Shown here: positions 51,001 to 62,775 of the stretch, in pieces | How positions within the stretch are numbered: the first letter of the stretch is position 1 | Layout: each line of letters starts with the position of its first letter | Source of the DNA: Marthasterias glacialis | Lineage: Eukaryota > Echinodermata > Asteroidea > Forcipulatida > Asteriidae | Direction: 5' to 3' | NCBI GenBank assembly: GCA_911728455.2 | Contig: OU452221.1 | Coordinates: forward strand, 2,818,290-2,882,289 | DNA: 64,000 bases | Notes under the pieces: generated by a model | What the model saw: only the letters and a program-made list of their open reading frames with translations | Told to the model about the DNA's origin: nothing | Database searches by the model: none | Position numbers and translations under genes: made by a program

Positions 51001-51121
51001 TTAAATAAACAAAATCTTAATTGATCAGGGTTTAAAAAGAATTGATGACACTGCTGTTTGTGTAAAACGTAGGGACTTGGTCGTTGTTTTTTATTGAGAT
51101 TTTGGATTGTTTTGCATGTAG
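48057..51121 (+). other. WNK intron 7
   Basis: About 3.1 kb. It has A, C and G homopolymer runs (48979-49000, 49279-49302, 49605-49617) and a short TACATG run at 49877. No exon is recognised. Confidence 0.85.
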
Positions 51122-51420
51122 CTGAAGGTTCCTCGAATTTAACAACGCAAGATAGTGGTCTTGGATCATCAGCGCCATCTGATACTTCAAGCAAGCCACA
51201 GAGCGTTCGTTCTATCCCTGCGTCATCAAACTCACAGCAGCAGCAACAACAGCAGCAACCCACACAACAGCAGCAGGCTCAGGCACCCCAACCTTCCTCG
51301 CAGCAGCAGGGAGCATCAGGTGTAACAACAGCCACTTCTGGTCAGTATGGGTCAACAGCGTCTGGGCAGCAGGGTCAATTTCAACAGCAACCGTTGCAGC
51401 AGCCTCCGCCGCAACAACAG

Positions 51421-51465
<45 letters not shown>

Positions 51466-51537
51466 ATTACTCAAAATCAACAGCAACAACTCCTTCAGCA
51501 ACAGCAACAACAAGGACAGTATTCCACTGTACCCCAG
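51122..51537 (+). CDS. WNK: WNK exon 8: Gln/Ser-rich low-complexity region
   Basis: Residues 591-729. It begins EGSSNLTTQDSGLGSSAPSD, where TTQDSGLG resembles a phosphodegron-like or Ser-rich stretch, and then becomes glutamine-rich, with the longest run about 18 Gln at 51412-51465 coded by mixed CAG and CAA. The exon ends STVPQ with donor GTAAAA. The acceptor TTTTGCATGTAG at 51121 keeps phase with exon 7. The Gln composition is usual for long WNK C-terminal regions, although the exact segment is not alignable by eye. Confidence 0.9.
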
Positions 51538-51971
51538 GTAAAAGAAACTCTAAATCAATGTAATTCATGCTTATCCCCAGTTTGAGGAAACAGCCGGAAA
51601 TTCTTCTTGGAAGATGTCTCGTTGTGTAGAAAAAGGCATCACTTTTGCCTACTTGTATAAATTGTTGCCAGACTTGTCCAAATTGAACTTGTTCTACAAC
51701 TGGACTCCCATCCTGTTCTAGGCAAGTACTATGGTCAAATCAAGGCTTGAGGAAATGCCGCAATTTATACTAAGTCAGTGGTTTATATTTAGAACGTCTG
51801 TTAAACAGTAATTTAAATAAAGCTGTACTTTTTCATACACTGTGCAAACGTGGATAGTAGTTATCAGTAAACAGCCAGTTGAAGAACCGACTTGTTTTCC
51901 TTTTAAACATGCACACATATTTAGACCTGTATATAAATTCAGACTTTTTTGTATTTGCTTTTTGCTTGGTG

Positions 51972-52006
<35 letters not shown>
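51972..52006. repeat. Poly-A tract, 35 bases
   Basis: A pure A run in intron 8. It might be a retroposon tail but the upstream sequence is not recognised. Confidence 0.9.
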
Positions 52007-52008
<2 letters not shown>

Positions 52009-52767
52009 GTTTTCTTCAGAGTTGAAGAAGTCATTCTCTTTGATGTACTCCTCTAGCCGGGTGATCCTTTTCTCTAAAGCTTCTTGAGTTCTGTAACTCC
52101 AGGGGTTACCAAAAGCTTAAAACGTCTTCATTTCAACATTAGAAGATGTGGAGCCCAGTTTCAGGCATCTTCGTCAGCATTGACTCTTACCCCTGAACAT
52201 GCTCTGTGAACTAAGCTCTTGATGTCTCTAGTTTGGCTGAAAGGATAATATGATTAAGTTGTTTTTCCAACTATGAATACATTTTTAGCTGATATGTTTC
52301 TGCTACCCATCCATTATCAGTAGAAGACAGGTGAATCTGGAGATTTAATCGCCAGTATGTTATGAGACAACCGTTTTTTTTTTAATGACCCAGTTTATTG
52401 TGCACTCTAAAAGTTCATTAATTTACTGAAGATGTAGATACTAGTGACTTCAGTGTTAATCATACCCCAGTGTCAGAAACTGGGCTTCAAGTCGTCAATT
52501 AATGCAAATTTCTTATCCATCTTATCTCTCATTCAATGGGTCTTTATTTCCCATGTTTGGGAGTGTTTTTTCTTTCATTCTTGGATGTTGCAATTCATTT
52601 GCATAATCTAGGTCTTTGGCTTACTCTGATGAAGGTGACGTTAGAGTGAAATCTAAATGTTCAGTTTCCACATCAAAATCAAACTGAAAAAATGTGCAAC
52701 ACCAGAAGTGATTTGCCCTGAAACTTACTTGGTGCAAATTATCTTAATATAATTAGAATATACCGAT

Positions 52768-53368
52768 CCATCAAGCCCCCCCCCCCCTGTGCACACACAA
52801 ATGTTTCCCCTGCCTGGATATGGAAGCCGTGTACACACGCCATTGTGTAAAATCGAAATACAGGAGCAAAGGTTGCCTGGACATTCCACTGCTGAGCGTG
52901 CACAGACCACACACACCGTCTAACGCTTCGTTTTACCCATACAAAGACAAAACATGGTCTTGAATATTGAGAGGTGGTTTTTGTGTAAACCCCGATTCCA
53001 GACCTTTGTTCTTTTGTTCCAAGAAGAGAATTGCGAGGCATCAAGAGGCTTCCACTATTGTCGGCTCAATGGAGGTAAGTCAGAGTGTGCCAGGAATCAA
53101 GCCACGGTTCATGGTTTCATAGTACCAATCCTATGCCGTAGGTAACGGCCGATGTTTTGCAATTCACGGTGCATGAATTTGACATTTTCTCGGTTGAGAA
53201 CATAAAATGTACGATGCAATAAAGAGAATCTTTGTCCTCTTGGCTTTGTCAAGTCAGGGTTTCTTTATGCCAGCGGTACTCCCAAAGACAATTGATTCCG
53301 GCAATTCCAACAAAATAATCCCGTCAGGCTGGATGGGAAAAAATGGAAGATTACCGGGCGGCAACTGG
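52768..53368 (-). mobile_element. piggyBac-like MITE, copy 4 (inverted)
   Basis: The right end GGCAACTGG is followed by TTAA (53369-53372). The left end is eroded by an expanded C run near 52776, so that boundary is approximate. Internal blocks matching copies 1-3 on the opposite strand include TTCCCCTGCCTGGA, CCATTGTGTAAAAT, TTACCCATACAAAGACAAAA, CAATGGAGGTAAGTCAGAGT and TTTGCAATTCACGGTGCA. This copy keeps the B-box-like block (CAGGAATCAAGCC) on the minus strand. Confidence 0.8.
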
Positions 53369-53375
53369 TTAATGG

Positions 53376-53525
53376 ATCGGTCAATGGGAGACTTTTTAGA
53401 CGATAGCGGGCGTCCCACAGACCGGTCCTTTTCAATTGTTCTCAGCGATGAAAACAATGGAAAAGGACCGGTCTGTGGGAAGCCTGCTATCGTCTCAAAA
53501 GTCCCCCCATTGGCATTGATTGACT
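53376..53525. repeat. Long hairpin with arms of about 53 bp
   Basis: The left arm GACGATAGCGGGCGTCCCAC plus AGACCGGTCCTTTTC pairs with the right arm GAAAAGGACCGGTCT plus GTGGGAAGCCTGCTATCGTC. The pairing extends outwards through TCAATGGGAGACTTTT and AAAAGTCCCCCCATTGG. A short inner stem (CAATTGTT with AACAATGG) leaves a loop of about 12 bp. It starts four bases past the TTAA of MITE copy 4. It may be another foldback element or the stem of a small-RNA hairpin. Confidence 0.75.
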
Positions 53526-54809
53526 GACCAAACCTAAATTGCCAATTGCTGTACTTTTATGGTGCCATAGATTCTATTGAGACCTTGACCTTGCCAGACC
53601 AGGAGACCTGGTTGTGGCCAAAGCTTTCGCGCTGCTGTTATATGCCACTGGTGCTTGGTAAATTGACATGTCTTTAGTCATCGCCCCTGAAGCCAATTGA
53701 GACAATCCTCAGCAATAAAAAAACTAACCCTGAAATCTTAAGTCCCCTGAAAAAAAGATTCTCCCCTTACAGATGTATTTGGACCTGCAAATTGGCTTTG
53801 ACATAAGTCTTCATTCGACTATATTCATTTGACTTGATTAAGGGTACGAGTGGACTGTCCAACCTAGACTGCTAACTGGTCATCTCCTTTCATCCATGTC
53901 ATTAAGAAACAAGATTTCCTGCTGTCCTAGATCGGTTTTGATAGTTCATGGTGAGGTAGTCCATGAGTAAATCATCCATCACAGATGAAGTCCATAAATA
54001 GATCCTTTTTCATGGTCGTTGATTGATGTATTGGTTATTTCTGAGAGAGATGTGTGTCCTTGGGCTCTGTCCAGACAGTGGGCATGGTTAGCAGTTGCAA
54101 GGATACCGTCTGTTTATGTAGCCAAGTCATTTATTGAAACAAAGTCAAGTTTTGTTTATTAATTGATGTTATATTCTGATGATTTGTTGGACTGGAGTGG
54201 CAAATCTTCATCCTCCGTTTGTTGGACCACAAAAGGATCTCCTAAGCCAGGGATTAGGACTCTGGTCATATATTGGGAACGGGTTTATTTCCTGAACTTC
54301 CTGATTGGAGTGCTGAGCGGATTTAGCCAATTTAACAGTGTGTTTACTAGTTGGCATTCACCCTTGAACCCGTGTTGACATGATGCTGTTCAACATTTGC
54401 GTTTTGAATGTCTGAATTAAACGATGGGCATGTCACAGAGATTAGTCTCAATTTCCAATCTTGGCAAGAAGTTGTGGAATCGGCGAGCGAGGCTACAGGA
54501 AGTGGAGTTGACTGGGAGTGCTGATCTCTACGTAGGCAACAATGATTGCCCTTTGGTGGTTAGCCAAGTGTCCATTGTTCATGGGAAGGGGGTGGGGGAG
54601 TTGAGACTTGTCATTTAGTGACAGGAAGCAGCCAGAATCTGTCTAGGTCCTGCGCTTATTATTGTGTGATGAGTGAGGATCGAGTGCCTCTGTGCGTGAC
54701 TTATTCAGTGGCCAATCATCTGTGCGGGCAATTGCATGAGCATTTTGCAATGTTCTTTCAGCAGATTTCATTGTCTCCATGAATCATGGACAAAGATTTC
54801 AGTGAGCTA

Positions 54810-55035
54810 CTTTTATAAGCGCAATCACAAATACAAAGCAGGATCTAATTCAGCTGAGTAGGATTAATTCCTGCTAAGCAGGGTCAAATTCTGTTAAGCA
54901 GAAACAGGCCATAGCCAAAATGCAATGACAGAATTCCTGCTGATTTGTGCCCTGGAAATAAATCTGTTTAGCAATACTTGCTACTTAGCAGCAAATAAGT
55001 CCTGGACCCGATTTCACAGAGCTCCTTAGGCATAT
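54810..55035. mobile_element. Decayed MITE-like segment related to the element at 6198
   Basis: The right end reads CCCGATTTCACAGAGCTCCT, resembling the CCCAATTTCATAGAGCTGCT end at 6201, but the orientation and the left end are less clear. The inside is full of CTGCTAAGCAGG-type palindromes (54872, 54893, 54989), as inside the 6198 element. I regard it as an eroded relative with uncertain boundaries. Confidence 0.45.
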
Positions 55036-55935
55036 CAATAAATTAAAATTTCATTTAAATTAAAACTATGTGCATGATCATCCTCAAGAGATCACATTTA
55101 ATTTAGATTGAGATAATTTAAGATAGAAACACATACATGTACAATCCGGACAAAGAATGATTCAGTGGACGTTTTTTTCTGAAGAACATTTTTTCTTTCT
55201 TTCTCCTTTTCTTTTCTGCTGATAATTATTTGATTCAATCAACGGCCGGGCCGGTTACAAACATTTTCCAAATAAGGTCATGTGGGTCTTAAATGAATGG
55301 CAGAATGCAGGAAGTTAATCATACCATATAAAAAGATGGTTGCAATTTGTGTCACTCCTTTCAAGCCTCCGCAAAGTCTACACGAACCCACCCGAGAATT
55401 CTCCCCCGTGAGAAGCTGTGTAACCAAAACAAATAATAAAAGCCAGCGTCGTTTACAGTCCTTCAAATTTAACTGTTATAGTATTTAAAAGATATGAACA
55501 AATTGTTTAATGTCTGCTGCATGTTTTTAACGTCTAAGAGAAAATTTATCTAGGTTTATGCACTAATGTTCCTGTTAAATATATATGCAGCTGTGCCTTT
55601 TAAGTTGATGTATTATGATAAGTATATTTGGATGTGTGTGTTTGAAAGACATTAAAGGGATTAAGGATTTGGGTCTATTTTTGCGTCCAGTTAATCCGTC
55701 AATCCAACAGATTAGCAAAAGTTCCACGGACTTCCGTTTATATTTTGCAAGCATCTGTGGAACGTTTGACAGGCAGTACTTGCTGTCCACGAATAGTGAT
55801 GTGACCCAATTGATATGTTGTGTATTCGTTTGTAATGAATGAAGGCGTATTATAATAAATAAGAGTTTCTGGTCAAAAGTTATTTTTGTATACATGTAAC
55901 TTAAAAGTAATTCCTTTTTATTTTGTTTGCTTAAG

Positions 55936-56067
55936 TATGCACAGGTGCCGGCCCAGCAGAATTTCAGTCAGCAGCAGTTTCAGCCACCCCAACAGTTCCC
56001 GTCCGGACAGACTCCACAATATCAACAGCAGCAGCCACCACAGCAACAGCAGCAACCACCACCACCA

Positions 56068-56099
<32 letters not shown>

Positions 56100-56124
56100 G
56101 TTCCAGATACAGCCCCAAGGCCCG
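55936..56124 (+). CDS. WNK: WNK exon 9: Gln/Pro-rich region
   Basis: Residues 730-792 in phase 0. It reads YAQVPAQQNFSQQQFQPPQQ, then PPQQQQQPPPPQQQ and ends FQIQPQGP, with donor GTAAGC. Two acceptors are possible nine bases apart: TTGCTTAAG before 55936, or CACAG before 55945, both in frame, so YAQ may be optional. The composition continues that of exon 8. The minus strand carries a leucine-rich shadow frame that is not coding. Confidence 0.85.
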
Positions 56125-57775
56125 GTAAGCATGCTTTCTTTGCGTTGTTGCAGTCATGGGCGGTATAAAACGCTTGTCTTTCTTTTCTATCCTCTTCTTA
56201 TTTTTGTCTTCCTTGGGTAGATTTTACTTTTAGTTTGTTATATACTAAATATTTAGTTTCTTTTTTTTTTCTCCTTTTTTTCTTCTTTATTTCCCCCAAT
56301 TCTTTTTATTAATTTATTTTTCAGTTCTGCAGTACATGAATAGCACAAAGAATCTATGTGGTCAATTTTGTGGTGGCCAAATTAAAGTGTCACCAAATTG
56401 GATAAAAGATGCGGTATTTTTTAAAATAAGTTTTAACATTGACGTTCAAGTGATTCGAAGAAGAAGAATAACTATTTTTGAATTATATAGAGCAAAGGTG
56501 TAGATTTTATATTTTCACGTGAGTTTCTCTTGAAGTTCTTGGCTCGGAGTACTGGATGATACATGCATGTAAACATGTGTGCATGAATAATGGGATATCT
56601 TTTAAGCCCTCCCAAACCCTTTTTCCATCACCCCTCATCACGCAATGCCGTAATTAGGATCAGTAAACGCCCAGTAGTATGACCAATAGTTAGCTTACAC
56701 CTCAAAACCAAAAGGCCTTTGGGTGGAATAACTTGCAGACTGCAAAACTACTGTGAATACTCGGTGGGTCGGGGGGAAGAAACTGGACTGGTTTCCCCCA
56801 ACCATGTTCCTCATGGAACCATCCCGCTTGCCTTCGTGCCCTGCTCAGGTGAGTGTGAATCAACTGTTTTTACTGCAGTCGTAAGTCGATCTGCTCGGTA
56901 CCCTATCTGTCAAAAGTTATTAGGAGGGGGGCCAGCACGCCTCCAAAGCATGAACAAGTTTTTACTTGCGGAAAATTTTACGCATCGAGGACATGGTAGG
57001 TGACTCACGCGGTGTTCACAGATTTCAGGGTTCAGTTTTTTACCTTATTGACAGTGTTGCTTGTCTTGGAGGGAGTTGCACAGTGTCACCCTGGAGGTCA
57101 TTAGCTTTGGAGGCCCTGGAGCTTTGGAGGTCTAGGTTACATTCTTGTACCTAAATATGTACTTTACTTATTTATTTATTTATTGTGAGTTGTTTAAATT
57201 GCTTAATATTTTACGCTTGAATAGCTAAGTGTATGGTATGCAAGTGACAAGGTTATTTGAATACAAAGGTATCTAGGTTTGGCTCTTAAAAAAACTTCCA
57301 CGCTATAGATACACTGTTATGTTGAACGACGTAAATATAATAACACAATGCCTGCTATTTGTTGTCTTTTCTTGAGGCCATGTATGTAAAAAGTCAACAG
57401 ACTAGATGTTCCCTCTTTTAAAGCAAAGAGGGCATGAAGTTTCAGCTGCCCCGACATCCACTTTCAAACACATCCACTTTCAAACGTGTGATGCTTTTTA
57501 CATTACACAGATGACATTCCAGTACCACTGCTTTGATATTGTATTAAATCTAAACAATGTAGAAAGTGCCCACTTCATGCAATCAAGTGTACTTCAGCTC
57601 TCATGTTTTGGAGTTGTTTGACTTTGTTTCAAACTCTTATTTCCCCAGCAATTGAATTGAAACGCTTGTTGCTATTTTCCCCTGGATTTTTCTCGGTAAT
57701 TCTCATCAGATTTAGTTGCTATTTCTCGTGTATAATTCCCCCCAAATATATCCTCAGACTTTGTGTACTTCGCAG
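56125..57775 (+). other. Downstream WNK intron (candidate)
   Basis: If the next exon is at 57776 this is its intron. A 94-codon open frame at 56719-57003 has no splice support or recognisable content. No repeat is recognised. Confidence 0.6.
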
Positions 57776-57877
57776 GTTGTCCGTAGAAATAATAGCTATC
57801 CACCACCGCAGAGTCTGCCGCTACCCTCGAGTGGATTGTACAGCCCGCCGCTGAAGTCATACCAACAAATTTGGCAG
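57776..57877 (+). CDS. WNK: Candidate WNK exon 10 (Pro/Ser-rich, possible GC donor)
   Basis: A strong acceptor (CTTTGTGTACTTCGCAG) opens a phase-0 frame that continues from exon 9: VVRRNNSYPPPQSLPLPSSG then LYSPPLKSYQQIWQ. The composition is typical of WNK linkers. The frame hits TAG at 57962. The most protein-like part ends exactly at CAG followed by GCATGT, which could be a non-canonical GC donor, keeping phase 0 for the next candidate exon at 62684. Otherwise it could be an alternative terminal exon ending at the TAG. It has no recognisable domain and no transcript support. Confidence 0.45.
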
Positions 57878-60800
57878 GCATGTCTCTGTCCTTCCCGTGA
57901 CTCTCTTAGGGGGCCAGTCTTGCCCCGTTTCACACCCCCATTTAGGCTCAGCACCATTGACTAGGTACCGCATGATGTACACCCTCGGGGCTCGCTGTAA
58001 CCACATACACGGGTGAATGATGTCTCTGAAATCTTTGAGAAAAAAAAATCAAACACTTACTTTTGGAAACAGACAATCTGAACAAATTTATCGACTGGTT
58101 TTGGATCTACATAGTAGTATGTGTAAGCTTAAATTCTCCAATTTTATTTTGTGAGCATGTCAATGTGAATTTAAAATCAAAGAAAAATTATTTTTCATAA
58201 TTGGATGTTTTAGATGCTCAACCTTGAAAATCTCAAATACTATGAATTAAAAATAAAAACACTCAGACAACAACAAAAAGGCAGCTGACCCTTTCTCGAA
58301 TATTTCCTCAATCAGGTACTTGCAAAAGCAGATGCTTAAATTTCCGATCTTGTAGACGGTTCTATATGGTAATTCGTATTGGATTGAAAATATCCTATTT
58401 CATGTAACCTTGAACTGCTGCACTAGAAACCTTCAATGAGACACATGCACACATGTACAGTCTACAGTCTGTCTTAATTTCATTAAGTATTTCAACCCCA
58501 ATTTGCCATGGTCAGCATAAAATTGTGTGGCCACGTCCGGAATATAAAAATGAAAATACAAAAAAAAAAAACCCGTTCCTCAAAAGTTGTTTGTTCATTA
58601 AAACAGTGTGTGATAGTGTTAATTTACAATGCCAGCTTTCGAGTTCGAACACTAAGGCCTAAAATGTTGTATGAAATTTGTGAACAAAGAAAAGTATTTT
58701 GATGTTGTAACAATTATCTGAACAGGGAAATTTCCATTGCTAGTTTCACTTATGTTTTATTTTGAGCTTGGTTTTTACTTTGGCTAATCATGCAGTCTGA
58801 AAAATCAACCGTATGGACAAAGTCAAACATGAAGTCATTGTGTGCGTCGCACAAAAGAATCTGCGTCGATTATCACAAACAAACATAATTACACTAAAAG
58901 CACGCAGCGGTGCAGTCTACGAAATGGTGCTGGCCCAGTGGAACTGTAGAATTAACCCAAATTACTCACCTCTGAATTAACCCATTCTCTACGTGTTTTT
59001 TTTTTTTTTTTTTTATATATAAATATCTGGGTTGACAATCATTACAAAGACTAACCTTGGGAGCTGTAAACAGACAGTGAGTCATTTTCAAACAAAAGGC
59101 AAATGTTCCGTTCACAGTCTCCATGGCAACGCTGGCAGTGATGTTACAGAATTGTTTAATAATGTTGGGTGCAGTATGCACAATGTACGTTGTTGTTATT
59201 TTTTTATTTTTTTAAATTTTTTTTTTTTTTTTTTTTAATAAACCTTTGCCAAATGAGTGGAGTATACATATTTTTTGTATCATAACTTGATGATTTAGGG
59301 GTTGATATCTCCCACTGGCTCCCCTCAATGGTCAGTTCTTTGGACTACTTCATTATGTTGGATAGTTATGGACAGTGATAATGTTTTTTTTCACAAGACC
59401 CGTTTTAAGCAAGCCACCACTGGACATGAAGTGGTTGCAAAGATTTTTAGATATCATTTCTGTTTGAAACGTCGGCTCAAGATGTAAACAATGTTGTCGA
59501 TGATTCATCGGACACTAAAAACCTCTCCCATTGCTGTCATTGTTTTTTAATTAATCGTGTAGAAACTGTGATTCTTCATACAAAAGTCTAACAGGGTTGA
59601 ATCCATTCCAGTGGCATCATTCCTTTGCATGTAAAATCGATCACGGAGATTAGAAAATGTCACTTTAATGTCCCAAACCATGTCATTCATGTCAGACGAC
59701 CATCTACACTGTACATTAACATGACTCATGTTCTGCAATGACAATGAGTCTGCTTTTTCCCCCCTCTCTCATTCTCTCCTCACCCTTACTCCTTCGTCCT
59801 GGCATTATAATTCCTTGTCATTATTGTATAATTTGAGAGGCATTGTTCGTACATTCACATTTAGGCAGCCATGACTTGTGGGCCTTCATCAGATGACTCA
59901 CTTAGACACCTGTCTTAGATCACAATTATTGACATCTTCAATCATTGTTTTAGAGAGATGTCATTAGTAGTAGCTGGGGCTCTGCCGAGTGAGGAAGGGT
60001 GATCGTTTCGGAGATTGGACGCCAAGTGTAGTTGTTTTGGGTTGCTGATTAGAATTGGCGGGAATGAAGTTTAGGACTCGGAATTGGTTCTGTTTTTAAA
60101 ATAATTCAAAATGAGAAAAAAGTATTGATGCAATCTTTTAGTTTTAAAACATCATAAGACACCAAAAAAAATGAAGGAAAAAAAAGTATTTGTGCAAAAT
60201 GATGCAACACAGAAAGAATGAAAAAAAAAAGTGATTTCTGAAGGATGGCTTTCAGTCAGAATTAAAATCCATACAAAAACTATGTTATTGGGTCAACAGG
60301 TGATATACTACAAGTGAACTAAATATTCTTGGACAGGTATAAGTTAGATAGGTACCATGAATATATTGCACAGTCATGTTGGCTTATTGTTCATAGTTAT
60401 GCTGACGGCGCAAGGTGCAATGATTTTTGCAGACACTTCAAGTCTGGGCTGTCATAAAAATGAAGTTGGGAAAAAAAGAGTTTCGTAAAATGATTGAGAA
60501 ATATTGTCTAACCCCCCCCCTACCCCCACCCCCAAGGATGATAACGAATATTTTAGGGGTCCTCAGATTTGCAATTCATGTTGCCTATCTGTCAATGCCG
60601 GACAAGGTGTCATGAATTAAAATTGCCTTACCTTTGGCCCCTTGTTACATGGGTTGACACATCGATTAGTGGGGGTCTTCCCAACATGAACTCGTTTGGC
60701 TGATACCTTTCACAGGTGACCTTTTAGGCCAGCATTAATTAGAGTAAACACTGTGTTGTTGATCTTACTTTAGCATCAAAGAAAGACAAAATCTACATGT

Positions 60801-62683
60801 ACAAAAATGCAAAGCAAGAGATCCAGGCTTTATATGGAAATGAAGTGTGTGTGTGTGTGTGTCGGGGGGGGGGGGTAGGTAATCTCAATTCGAAAACAAT
60901 TAACAGGAAAAAATCATTAAATCGAGATTAAATTGACTGGCTGATCAGATGTAAATTAAAAAGTCATTTTGAAACATGTCTGAGAGGTTTACAGTAGAAA
61001 TGTGATATCTCTCTGAGTTTCACTGGTTACGTTTTTGGGCAGTATTTTATATGCATTTTTTACTTCGAATAAAGTCAGTTGAAAATCTTAGTGGTTTAAT
61101 ATTATGTTGTGATTAGATATGAATACATTTAACCCAATGTCTGCAGCCATTGAGGATGCATTCCATTCCCCCACCTCGTTTATTGTTTTAATCCCGGCCT
61201 GAAGACAAAAATGAATCTAATTGGAAGACTGGATTGATTGATTGATGAGACTGGGAAATATTAGCGACGTCCCCGTTTTGGGGACAGAAAAATTGTTTTG
61301 GGGGCATTTTTGTACTGAAAGGATGACCTGGTTTAAGAGTCTCAGTGTAAGGGAAGGAGTGGGAGCAGGTTGATACCCTCTCCTGTGACTCAGCCCCAGG
61401 CTAATTGCATCAAATTGACAATAATTCACAGTTGGCTCAACTGTCAAGTCTCTTAACATCTCAGTCTCCCATAGCCGGTCTTTTACTCCTTCCACCTGAT
61501 GTTGCCCCCCTCCCCCACACCCCCACCCCCTTTTCCAGTTTTCATTTCAGACTTGGAGGAGTGACCGTGGCATCAAAGGTTTCCTCAAACAAGATTGCTT
61601 TTGATTTGGTGTCAAGTAACCCTTCCTGTCCCGGTAGTATCAATGTTCAATCATCCCCCACAGCTACACTTTCCAGTTATCTTTTGCAGATAAGCAAAGG
61701 GAAAGTGAAGTTTGGCCAGAATTTATAGCTTCAAAACTTGGTTCAGTAGGTGTTTTGAGGGTTGCAGGACAAGAAACAGACATACACTTACAGCTATGCA
61801 GTTGTCGGTGTCTCCTCCCCCCCTTCCATCCCTTGTGGGTGACAATAAATTCTGACTCATTGTGTAGCAGTTGAATTCCCTCCTCATTCCACGTGGCCTA
61901 ACCTTGGTAGGGTGAAATCAGCAAGTTCACACACACATTCCTGTCCGGATTTTGTGTAACTTGCAAATTGACCGGTGCTCATTAAGATGTCAGACAGGAA
62001 TGTCTCATCATTCCATCCAGCCGCATAATGAAAAGACTGACTGTGGGAGATTAAAGGAGTATAATGAAAATGCCCTCTTTCAAAAAGTGCTATTTAAATG
62101 GGATGCACTGTTTATTTGGTCAGTGTTGCATTTTTTACAATTTGGGTTCGGGAGATTACTTTGATAACTTATCGCGACAAGTGATGTGGAAATTCGTTTT
62201 ATTGCATTGCCAGTATCAACTGGTATACCACGTACTCGTAAAATATTTTAGGATTCTTGAAAAAAATATTTGAAGATTTTTGAAAATCTGTCAGATTAGA
62301 ATAATAAGAGCAGGATTATTGAGATCAACATTTCTTGTGTGAAGGAAGGAAGTTGGCAGAATCACATCAAAGAAAACATCCAAAAGATCTGGCACAATTC
62401 CAATGCTGTTCTTACAACCGACTAGTGTTCAAGAAGTAGAGGTTTTATCCAATGATGAAGAGAAATACCCATGTAGATCATAAAATAATTGTTTAAAACT
62501 AGGAAAGCGACGATCATTGTCTTGAGTTTTTGTATTTCTTGATGCAAATTCCTTCAACGAGTCTGTCTAGACCGAAAACAACTCTTTAAAAGTGGAGTTG
62601 TCAAGTCATTGAGAGATAGATCACCGACACAAGTCTGTGACTGTAGTACATAGTTTTTTTTTTTCCTCTCTTCCGCTCGGCAG
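57878..62683 (+). other. Downstream WNK intron (candidate)
   Basis: About 4.8 kb between two candidate exons. Simple repeats are present (T runs near 58998 and 59218, a GT run with G tract at 60846, C-rich runs at 60511 and 61503). A non-repetitive island lies at about 59850-60080. An open frame at about 61549-61728 follows a TTTTCATTTCAG acceptor but has no donor. Confidence 0.5.
60846..60875. repeat. GT microsatellite with G run
   Basis: About nine GT units followed by TC and about twelve G residues. Its length is likely polymorphic. Confidence 0.85.
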
Positions 62684-62775
62684 CATCTGCTGGACCACTC
62701 ATCCTCTGGATTCTCACATTCCCCAAATCATCTGCCGTCCCCTCTGAGACATTCGCCATACATACGTGTCACTGC
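62684..62775 (+). CDS. WNK: Candidate WNK exon 11 (Ser/Pro/His-rich)
   Basis: A long pyrimidine tract ending CTTCCGCTCGGCAG gives one of the best acceptors in the region. Phase 0 reads HLLDHSSSGFSHSPNHLPSP then LRHSPYIRVTA, with a TAA at 62777. Possible donors are AC followed by GTGTCA (62766) or GC followed by GTAATG (62776), both weak, so the 3' end is uncertain and it could be terminal. The composition fits a WNK linker. An alternative frame is also open across it. Confidence 0.4.

Larger units (their letters stand above)
51538..55935 (+). other. WNK intron 8 (4.4 kb)
   Basis: It contains a 35-base A tract, one TTAA-type MITE copy, a long perfect-looking hairpin beside it, and a decayed MITE-like segment at about 54810-55035. 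It also has a relatively GC-balanced, non-repetitive stretch at about 54050-54780. Confidence 0.85.

Noticed and set aside
55918-56157. Minus-strand leucine-rich frame
   Set aside because: It is the reverse strand of the CAG/CAA-rich WNK exon 9.
61405-61728. Open frame of 107 codons after a TTTTCATTTCAG acceptor, considered as a WNK exon
   Set aside because: No usable donor before the stop and no WNK-like motif. It remains a weak possibility only.
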